Assembly: GCA_964595945.1 (NCBI GenBank)
Contig: CAZQSL010000101.1
Coordinates: forward strand, 1 to 13,456
DNA from: CAZQSL01 sp964595945
GTDB taxonomy: Bacteria; UBP15; UBA6099; JAJRTR01
DNA: 13,456 bases
Direction of reading: 5' to 3'
Numbering within the stretch: the first letter of the stretch is position 1; every line of letters starts with the position of its first letter. A program made the position numbers and the translations under genes. Shown in pieces: positions 7,618-13,456 of the stretch. The notes beneath the pieces are model-generated. The model saw nothing but the letters and a program-made list of their open reading frames with translations, ran no database searches and was not told where the DNA came from.

Positions 7618-8982
7618 TTGGCCTCGCGAATAATACTGATTGAAGACGATCCCATGCTTGCCGAAGCCGTAGTCAGCAAACTCACGGCCTGCGGGCATTT
7701 GGTGGATCATGTCGAAAGCGGAGAAGCCGGGCTCGAAAAATGCCTGACCGCCAATTACGATATCGCCATTCTCGACTATGTCCTGCCCGGAATGAACGGG
7801 CTCGAAACCCTGAAACAACTCAAAGCTCAACTGACTGATCTGCCGGTGATTTTCTTTACTTCGCACGGCAACAACGAACTCGCATGGCAGTGTCTTCAAC
7901 TCGGCGCAAACGAGTATCTCAACAAGCCGTTCAATTTTGACAATCTCTGTTTTTACGTTTTCAAATTGCTGAAAATATACGAGCCGCCATTTGACAGCGG
8001 GGCACAACGGGGAGACGCCACAGAAGACATTGTCTACAGAAGCCCCGTAATCGAAAAAATTGTCGCCCGCATACCTTTCTATGCAAGCTGCCCTTATCCG
8101 GTCTTGATCAGTGGCGAAACCGGAACGGGCAAAGATATTTTCGCGAGAGCTATCATCCGGCATCCGTCCAATCCACGGCGCGGCAAGCCGTGTTTCTCTA
8201 TCAACTGCATGGCGATCCCCGAGAACCTGATAGAGAGTGAGCTGTTCGGCCACGCAAGAGGTGCGTTCACGGGAGCGCTGGTCGAAAAACAGGGCTTTTT
8301 CGAAGAAGCGAATGGCGGCACGATGTTTCTCGACGAAATTTCCGGCGCGTCGCAATCCGTGCAGGGCAAACTCCTGCGCATCATCGAAAACGGAGAATAT
8401 TATCGAATGGGCGAGACGAAGCTGCGAAAGACAGATGTGCGCATCGTCGCCGCAACCAATCGAGACCTCTTCGACGAAATCCACAATGGATCCTTCCGCC
8501 AGGATTTGTTTTACCGACTCAACGGGCTTGTCATCGATCTGCCGCCGCTTTGCGAACATCCGGAAGACATCGAACCCCTCGCGCTGCATTTCCTGCGGGC
8601 CGCCAACTTGGAAATGTCGAAATCAGCCGTTCTGTCGCCATCGGCACTCAAGACGCTCGAAGCTTACGGCTGGCCGGGGAATATACGGCAGTTGAGAAAT
8701 ACGGTTTTCGTGTCAGTGGCAATGAGTGAAAAAGATGAAATCGGCTCCGATGACCTTCAGGGTGATTTCAGAAGAAGTATCAGACCGCGCATGCAGGATA
8801 ACATGACGCTCGACGAGATGCGCGAAGCTGCTGTTGATAAAGTCGAACGCGAGTATTTCTCTGACTTGTTGAGACGGACACACGGCAATGTAACGGTGTC
8901 GGCGGCTGAGACCGGCATCGCACGGCAGAACCTGACGAAAAAACTCAAGAAACTCGGCATCGATCCCGGCGATTTCCGCTAA
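7618..8982 (+). CDS. NtrC-family sigma54-dependent response regulator (REC-AAA+-Fis HTH)
   Basis: Transcription activator of 454 residues from TTG 7618 (461 from ATG 7597). The TTG is preferred because GGGAG lies 6 nt upstream and the protein then opens MASRIILIEDD, the usual REC beginning. REC domain: D10/D11, phospho-acceptor D53, T81 and K103. AAA+ domain: Walker A GETGTGKD (166-173), the sigma54-contact loop GAFTGA (215-220), Walker B with D239-E240, and the arginine-finger region FRQDLFYRLN. Residues 425-450 form a Fis-type helix-turn-helix (NVTVSAAETGIARQNLTKKL). It lies 60 bp after the hybrid kinase, whose HPt is the likely phosphate donor. An intact GAFTGA means the cell should carry RpoN. 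Its target promoters are not evident in this window. Confidence 0.93.
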   Translation: MASRIILIEDDPMLAEAVVSKLTACGHLVDHVESGEAGLEKCLTANYDIAILDYVLPGMNGLETLKQLKAQLTDLPVIFFTSHGNNELAWQCLQLGANEYLNKPFNFDNLCFYVFKLLKIYEPPFDSGAQRGDATEDIVYRSPVIEKIVARIPFYASCPYPVLISGETGTGKDIFARAIIRHPSNPRRGKPCFSINCMAIPENLIESELFGHARGAFTGALVEKQGFFEEANGGTMFLDEISGASQSVQGKLLRIIENGEYYRMGETKLRKTDVRIVAATNRDLFDEIHNGSFRQDLFYRLNGLVIDLPPLCEHPEDIEPLALHFLRAANLEMSKSAVLSPSALKTLEAYGWPGNIRQLRNTVFVSVAMSEKDEIGSDDLQGDFRRSIRPRMQDNMTLDEMREAAVDKVEREYFSDLLRRTHGNVTVSAAETGIARQNLTKKLKKLGIDPGDFR

Positions 8983-9115
8983 ATATCTCTCTCCGAACAG
9001 ATTTTTCCAAATGAAGAAAATCGCCATTTACATGAGATCAGAAAACCTTGTTGTCGTTTTTGATATTACTTTTTGGTAGGAGCTTGGTATCAGGTATTCC
9101 GCTTGAGACGTGTAG

Positions 9116-9139
9116 GCTGGGGCTCCGCATCCCGACAGC
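9116..9139. terminator. Candidate hairpin between convergent genes
   Basis: GCTGGGG (9116-9122) can pair with CCC (9131-9133) and, after a 2-nt bulge, CAGC (9136-9139), with an 8-nt loop. It lies in the 205-bp gap between the convergent response regulator (ends 8982) and the radical SAM operon (ends 9188). No T-run follows directly in either direction, so it is a weak terminator candidate. Nothing else in 8983-9187 could be recognised. Confidence 0.25.
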
Positions 9140-9187
9140 ACATAGCATCATCCTGAACGCAACTTTGGGGTATTATTGATGGCTGCG

Positions 9188-10120
9188 TCAGCTACGTAAT
9201 ATCTTGAGCTTGACCGGTTCGGCGTCAATGAATATGGGACGGAGTTCGTGAGAGAAATAATGTTTGTCCATCTGGAAAAGACCGGCGCAGATTTCGTTGA
9301 GAGAGCAGACGGCGCAACAGTCGGCTTTGTCGTGGAACCAGTCTTTCCACAGGAGGCAGCCCCGGTCGTCGAGGAAGTAGGTGAGGCGTTCTTCGGCTTT
9401 GACGATGCGGCGTGTTTCGGTCGAGAGATGTGGGAATTCGGCCATGAAGCAGAGGGGTACGCGCTCGACCTGAAAGGGTTTACCTGCGTTTGACAATGTG
9501 CGCATGGCAAGTGTCAGTTGGGTGAACATGCCTGAGAGGGTGGGGATCGCGTCCGGGTTGTCAGTGGCGCGGTTCATCATGGGATCAAGGTTGTTAAATG
9601 TGATGTGTGCGAATTTGGGTACGTTTTCGAGCAGGTAATCGACAATGCCGCAGAGGTGTTGGGAATTGTATCTGTTGATGGTGCAGAGGATGTCGAGAGT
9701 GAGTGTGGGGTGAGCGGAGATGTTGTCGAGAGCACGGCGGAGTTTTGCTGATGATCCGGGGGTGGATGTGAGGAAATCCTGTATATCGGGGATGTGCGAG
9801 TGGAGGGAAATGCAAACGTGGTGCAGCCCGGCAGTGACAAGCGAATCGAGATATTGCATATCCGCGAGGTTTTGCCCGTTGGATATGAGCTTGTGCATGA
9901 ATGCGCTGTCGCGGCAGTGACTGATAAACGCGGGGAGGTAAACGGAGAGAGTGGGCTCTCCGCCGGTGAATATCACGAACAGATAGCCGCGGTCTCGCAT
10001 TTCGTCGATCATGGCTATGCCGTCGGCAAGGCTGATGTCGGCGTCGCGTTCGGGGTTGGAGCAGAAACGGCAATTCTGGTTGCATCTGCGAGTGACTTGT
10101 ATGTATCCGGTATTTGCCAT
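9188..10120 (-). CDS. Radical SAM enzyme with C-terminal auxiliary Fe-S cluster motif
   Basis: A 310-residue protein from ATG 10120; GGGAG (10134-10130) lies 9 nt upstream. The frame is open further upstream but only as a shadow of the preceding gene. Residues 5-150 contain the radical SAM core: C13-x3-C17-x2-C20 for the 4Fe-4S cluster that binds SAM, GGEP 53-56, and SLHSH (105-109) on a central strand. The C-terminal part carries VPLC (C224) and C268-C269-x2-C272-x5-C278-x-G, then Y288 and HELRP. This matches the Cys signature of the other proteins of the operon and probably binds an auxiliary cluster. The start overlaps the preceding stop by one base (TGATG), so translation is coupled. It is the last gene of the operon. 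Substrate unknown; the family could serve peptide or small-molecule modification. Confidence 0.88.
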   Translation of the reverse strand: MANTGYIQVTRRCNQNCRFCSNPERDADISLADGIAMIDEMRDRGYLFVIFTGGEPTLSVYLPAFISHCRDSAFMHKLISNGQNLADMQYLDSLVTAGLHHVCISLHSHIPDIQDFLTSTPGSSAKLRRALDNISAHPTLTLDILCTINRYNSQHLCGIVDYLLENVPKFAHITFNNLDPMMNRATDNPDAIPTLSGMFTQLTLAMRTLSNAGKPFQVERVPLCFMAEFPHLSTETRRIVKAEERLTYFLDDRGCLLWKDWFHDKADCCAVCSLNEICAGLFQMDKHYFSHELRPIFIDAEPVKLKILRS

Positions 10121-10722
10121 CAGGTAGCGCTCCCTGTTGGGGGCAATGGTGTGAATTCCCATTGTGTAGAAGAATCCAGGTATGTATCGGGTGGGCCGGG
10201 ACATGAGTCTTTCAGCGAGCAACGCTCGCAGGAAGCGATGTGTGAGCATCCGGCGCCGGGCATGGCAAAAAGGCGTGTTTCCCTTGCTGTCATCCTGGAT
10301 AGATCCGTGCGTGAAGTGACGTATACGCATGGGGGTATGCCTGTCGATGCAATCTCGATCATGTCTGGCAAAGTGGCTCGAAGGGCGGCGAGTACAAATG
10401 GAAATACTACCGGCATGCGTGGAACTGCACTGGTTTTGGCGTATTCGAAAGTGTGAACGCACGACCCGAGAGCGGCGGCTGCCTTCACAATTTCGACACA
10501 GTTCATATAGTTGGAGTGATGGATAATGGTTTTAGATATGACCGTGCGTCCAATGTCCGCGAGTCTGCGCATCTTGAGGGCTGTCCGTGCGAAGTCGCCG
10601 GGAACCCCGCAGATGTGGTCATGGGCCGCACTTTTGTGGGAGTGGAGGACTGCGACAAAGATGCCATTGTCCGTGAGGCTTGTACTATCAGAATGCGGCG
10701 TGTGATTGTCTCTGGTTGTCAT
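10120..10722 (-). CDS. Radical-SAM-derived half protein lacking the CxxxCxxC cluster motif
   Basis: A 200-residue protein that aligns by eye with only the C-terminal half of its neighbours. It begins near the strand that carries S-x-HSH (VAVLHSHKSAAHDHICG, residues 23-39), continues through the barrel (GDFARTALKMRRL, KTIIHHSNY) and ends with IPPC (C132), C159, C165-x2-C168-x5-C174-x-GPP, Y181 and WEFTP. The N-terminal ~90 residues with CxxxCxxC and GGEP are absent; the frame is closed upstream by a TAA ten codons before the ATG. It therefore cannot bind SAM in the normal way by itself. Its junctions are operon-like: ATGA with the upstream gene and TGATG with the downstream gene. No strong ribosome site is visible. 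It may be a 5'-deleted pseudogene, or a retained partner subunit that still holds the auxiliary cluster. Confidence 0.7.
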   Translation of the reverse strand: MTTRDNHTPHSDSTSLTDNGIFVAVLHSHKSAAHDHICGVPGDFARTALKMRRLADIGRTVISKTIIHHSNYMNCVEIVKAAAALGSCVHTFEYAKTSAVPRMPVVFPFVLAALRATLPDMIEIASTGIPPCVYVTSRTDLSRMTARETRLFAMPGAGCSHIASCERCSLKDSCPGPPDTYLDSSTQWEFTPLPPTGSAT

Positions 10723-11633
10723 TTTGTGTTGTTCGCGGCTATCATAGGGTTAAATTCCGCAGAGCCGAAGACAGCGGTGTATTCCGGGCGCGGGCCGGTG
10801 CAGTATGTTTTGGCAAAACATCTTCGACATGGAGCGGTGTGGCGGCCTTTTTCAAAAGGTGACTCTTCTGCTTTGAATATGGAGCCGCGCGTGATGACCG
10901 TCAGGTCGATGTCCTTTATATTGTAGTATATTTCAGCCAAGTCGCCGAGCAAGCATGGCATTATGTGCGATGTGGAAAAGGTCACTCCGTTATCCAGGCA
11001 TTTTCCGACTGCCTCGCAAAGGATGAAAGCGGCCTCGGAAATGCGTGGTTGGTGAATGAGTGAGCCGCCGCCACCGAAAACCGAGTATAGCCAGAACGAG
11101 ATGGCACGCACGCCGACTTCACCGGTCAGGAGAGTCATGGCTTCGGCGGTCGTGGAGAGGGAATGTTTTGTCAGGAGGTAATCCACGGCTACAGAAGCGC
11201 CAGCGTCAATCATGTGTTTGAGTGCCATGACGGTCATGTCGAATGCGCCGTTGATACCGGCCATGAGGTCGTGTACTGCTGGGGTCCCTCCCCACAGCGA
11301 GACGGAAAAGTGAGTGGCGCCGGCATCGAGACACTCGGCGAGATATTCGGGATAGCAGAATCTAATCCCGTTAGTTTTGACGGCGATGCCGGTGTAGCCG
11401 AGCGACTTGGCAATTCGTATGACAGCCGGGAGGTCGTCACGCACGGCGGGCTCTCCGCCGCCGAATGAAACGGAAGCGAAGCCCTCGGCGCGGTATCGTT
11501 TAAGGATGACGGCGATTTCTTCGGTGGACAGTGCTTGGGATTGCATGGCGCGGGCAGAGCAGAAAACGCATTGCGTATTGCACTCGTACCATGTGACGAT
11601 TTCGATGGTGGGGCTGACAGGGTAAATTGTCAT
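10719..11633 (-). CDS. Radical SAM enzyme with C-terminal auxiliary Fe-S cluster motif
   Basis: A complete 304-residue radical SAM protein. C18-x3-C22-x2-C25 (CNTQCVFC) binds the SAM cluster; GGGEP 58-62 contacts the SAM amino group; VSLWGG 111-116 sits where its neighbours carry S-x-HSH. The C-terminal part has IMPC (C227) and C269-x2-C272-x5-C278-x-G-P, Y285 and AEFNP, the pattern shared by the operon and probably an auxiliary 4Fe-4S site. It starts at ATG 11633 with GGAG (11648-11645) 11 nt upstream. It overlaps the upstream gene by 4 nt (ATGA) and the downstream gene by 4 nt (ATGA), so the products are probably made in coordinated amounts. The sequence does not fit a SPASM or Twitch domain exactly: it has CX2CX5C but not the last CX3C. 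The substrate is not recognisable. Confidence 0.88.
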   Translation of the reverse strand: MTIYPVSPTIEIVTWYECNTQCVFCSARAMQSQALSTEEIAVILKRYRAEGFASVSFGGGEPAVRDDLPAVIRIAKSLGYTGIAVKTNGIRFCYPEYLAECLDAGATHFSVSLWGGTPAVHDLMAGINGAFDMTVMALKHMIDAGASVAVDYLLTKHSLSTTAEAMTLLTGEVGVRAISFWLYSVFGGGGSLIHQPRISEAAFILCEAVGKCLDNGVTFSTSHIMPCLLGDLAEIYYNIKDIDLTVITRGSIFKAEESPFEKGRHTAPCRRCFAKTYCTGPRPEYTAVFGSAEFNPMIAANNTK

Positions 11634-13456
11634 CGATGCTTATGCTCCAAATCATGACTGGCTGGATGTCTGTAGTGGCCCTCGCAGAGTATTGCGAAGT
11701 GGCATGAAGAGCAGTCGTCATTTCGAGTGCGAGTCGAGGCCAGATAGTCGGCAAGAACCATTTCCGGTTGGTTGACAAATATCATTACACGGCTGTATTT
11801 GTCGGTATCCATGCCTTTTTCGGCAAAGTCACGTGGCATGAGACAGGGGGGGAGATTGATGATATTGAAATCCATGCTATCTGTGAAAGCGGCCATAGTG
11901 GATTCCACGACAGAAATTGCATCGGCAAGAGGGGGAAACTGTAGATCAGTGATGGCTCCAAAGGGGGTTGGGAACTGAACATTCAGCGATTTGACCCCGA
12001 GGTGCACAAGGAAAGAACAGAGTTCGGGAAGTTGCGTATAGTTGCTTTCAGTCATCACGGTGTTGATACCGCAAGATACTCTGGAGGGCCTGAGTCTGAT
12101 GATGTTTTTGATCGATGCGACCGTCTTGTCGTGGCTCTCCGTGGTACGCGTGATAGAGTCGTGGATAGAGGCGTCATGTGAATAAATTGAGATCAGGATA
12201 TTGGAGACACCGGAAAGAAGCAGTCTCGAAGCATAGGCGCGGGAGGCGAGTTGACTGCCGTTGGAAGTGATGGTGATCTGCTCGTAGCCAAGCCTGCGAG
12301 CGGCGGCAACAATCGCGAAAAGGCCGGGGTGAAGTGTCGGCTCACCACCATCTATGTCGAGCAGCCGCACGCCACGGTCCGCGTGAGCAGTCATTGCGGC
12401 GATGACCGCATCGGTATCAGCGTCGATCTGTGGCCTGTCTCCGACCGCACATATAGTGCATCTGTTAGTGCAGCGATAAGTGAGATTAACAATGATTTTT
12501 TCGGGATTTGACGAAGCGAGGCGCTTGCGAAAATTAGTGAGCAAAGCACGGACGGTATCGTTGCCATGAGCGGCAAAAAGAGGTGAGAGATCGCCATCGG
12601 CCGGGATTGAGTCAGACTGCCGCGTCTGTCTGTGGAGCCCTGTACCGGGCAATGTGACGCATCGCTGGATGTTGGGGACTGCTCCGTAGCGATTGAGCAG
12701 TTCCATCGCGAAAGCCATCGTATCGTTCATCTCCACAATGGTTTCACCCGGCACGCCGATCATGTAGTGGATGGACAGAGGAAGGGAATACTGTTGGCAC
12801 CATTCAGCGACATGTAGTATGGAGTCGATTTCGAGATGTTTGCCGATGATGCCGTTGCGTACACGGTCAGAGGCGCTTTCACAGCTAATGGCAATCGAAG
12901 GTGCGAGCGTAGCGAGGCGCGCAATGTCCTTTTTTTCGAGCCGGTCGGCGCGTAGCCCGTTTGTGAAATAGACACGGAGTGAATTGGCCTCACACGCGTC
13001 GAGAAGCGCATCGAATGCCGGACGCGATCCGTTGGGACAGCAGTCTGTTATGATTATGCCGGAGAGTCCGAAAGCATTTTTTAGCGAGACGATCAGGGAA
13101 GCGATGAAATCGGGCGCAAGAGCTCGAAAAGTTTTTTCGCCACTGCTATCCGATCCTGCGCAGAACGCGCACGCCCACGGGCAGCCACGGGAAATCGAAA
13201 CCGGCAAAGCCGGCATGATCGGTGAAAACTCGGGGACACGGCCGGTTGCGGTTTCGAATTCTTTCATAAAACCGAACCACGCGTCAACGTCGATCATGCT
13301 GTAGTCTGGCAGCGGCGCATCGGCAAACTGTGGAGTGCCGCATATATTCGGGGCAATAGAGTGATACCCTCCAGCGGCGAGGGCGGAGTGTATCCAGTCG
13401 CCACACTCGTGGACGAGTTCGTCAACCTGAGGATAATTCTGCAAAAATGATTCGTC
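11630..13456 (-). CDS. Tandem double radical SAM protein with B12-binding-like N-terminus (5' end outside window)
   Basis: The frame is open through the right edge; the TTG at 13444 is probably internal, because codons 13456-13445 continue the same fold. Residues are counted from that TTG. Residues 1-55 resemble the end of a cobalamin-binding domain (NYPQVDELVHECGD, LPDYSMID). Residues 80-300 are a first radical SAM domain with SRGCP: C88-x3-C92-x2-C95, typical of B12-dependent or MiaB-like types, followed by IGVPGET (229-235). Residues 316-535 are a second radical SAM domain with C325-x3-C329-x2-C332, GGEP 366-369 and SIYSHD (419-424). It ends with LPPC (C534) and C578-x2-C581-x5-C587-x-G, the operon's auxiliary-cluster signature. 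At least 608 residues. The stop overlaps the next start (ATGA). Two complete radical SAM centres in one chain is uncommon. Promoter and start lie beyond the window. Confidence 0.88.
   Translation of the reverse strand, partial: DESFLQNYPQVDELVHECGDWIHSALAAGGYHSIAPNICGTPQFADAPLPDYSMIDVDAWFGFMKEFETATGRVPEFSPIMPALPVSISRGCPWACAFCAGSDSSGEKTFRALAPDFIASLIVSLKNAFGLSGIIITDCCPNGSRPAFDALLDACEANSLRVYFTNGLRADRLEKKDIARLATLAPSIAISCESASDRVRNGIIGKHLEIDSILHVAEWCQQYSLPLSIHYMIGVPGETIVEMNDTMAFAMELLNRYGAVPNIQRCVTLPGTGLHRQTRQSDSIPADGDLSPLFAAHGNDTVRALLTNFRKRLASSNPEKIIVNLTYRCTNRCTICAVGDRPQIDADTDAVIAAMTAHADRGVRLLDIDGGEPTLHPGLFAIVAAARRLGYEQITITSNGSQLASRAYASRLLLSGVSNILISIYSHDASIHDSITRTTESHDKTVASIKNIIRLRPSRVSCGINTVMTESNYTQLPELCSFLVHLGVKSLNVQFPTPFGAITDLQFPPLADAISVVESTMAAFTDSMDFNIINLPPCLMPRDFAEKGMDTDKYSRVMIFVNQPEMVLADYLASTRTRNDDCSSCHFAILCEGHYRHPASHDLEHKHR

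Noticed and set aside
9038..9151. 37-codon minus-strand frame just downstream of the last radical SAM gene, considered as a RiPP precursor
   Set aside because: No proper Shine-Dalgarno spacing, no leader/core layout or repeated residues, only one Cys, and it overlaps the candidate hairpin; it reads like intergenic sequence.
10121..10462. Upstream extension of the last radical SAM gene (frame open to 10462)
   Set aside because: The extra 114 residues are low-complexity shadow of the preceding gene in another frame, and GGGAG plus the TGATG junction mark ATG 10120 as the start.
9794..10926. Long plus-strand frames over the radical SAM operon (9794-10456, 10453-10926)
   Set aside because: They are antisense shadows of GC-rich coding DNA with no domain-like content; the minus-strand frames carry clear Cys motifs.
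1..13456. CRISPR array, tRNA, rRNA, insertion-sequence ends
   Set aside because: No regularly spaced repeats, no tRNA-like cloverleaf or CCA end, no rRNA core sequence and no transposase motifs were seen on reading both strands.

Overview
The window looks like a chromosomal segment from a Gram-negative-type bacterium. Supporting signs are a membrane multihaem-type cytochrome, a hybrid sensor kinase with a sigma54 (NtrC-type) response regulator, and an RHS relic. I cannot place the organism: the housekeeping genes (pheA, fmt, rsmB) are universal and nothing here is diagnostic of a phylum. Coding density is high. Genes run on the plus strand from the left edge to 8982 and on the minus strand from 13456 down to 9188, so the two halves converge in a 205-bp gap.

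Left part (1-4569, plus strand): the last codons of a Cys/Met-metabolism PLP enzyme, then a compact series: pheA (chorismate mutase / prephenate dehydratase / ACT), a predicted membrane protein joining a CxxCH haem-c domain to a four-helix b561-like module, fmt (Met-tRNA formyltransferase) and rsmB (16S rRNA m5C methyltransferase). fmt-rsmB is a common neighbourhood; the redox protein between pheA and fmt is the unusual member.

Middle (4570-8982): a 423-bp gap holds a decayed RHS-core fragment on the minus strand, with two adjacent in-frame stops. It is followed by a two-gene signalling unit: a hybrid histidine kinase (7TM-PAS-HisKA-HATPase-REC-HPt) and an NtrC-family activator (REC-AAA+-Fis HTH). 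The full phosphorelay H366 > D657 > H798 > D53 can be read from the sequence. The activator probably starts at a TTG (7618), downstream of a TATAAT box.

Right part (9188-13456, minus strand): four tightly overlapping reading frames (ATGA, ATGA, TGATG junctions) that are all radical-SAM-related. In order of transcription they are a tandem double radical SAM protein with the end of a B12-binding-like domain (cut by the window edge), a single-domain radical SAM enzyme, a 200-residue half protein that lacks the CxxxCxxC cluster motif, and another full radical SAM enzyme. All four share a C-terminal Cys signature (a P-rich PxC, then C-x2-C-x5-C-x-G), so they look like paralogues each carrying one auxiliary Fe-S cluster. 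No recognisable substrate gene or precursor peptide is inside the window; the operon continues past the right edge. This cassette is the best candidate for an undescribed system.
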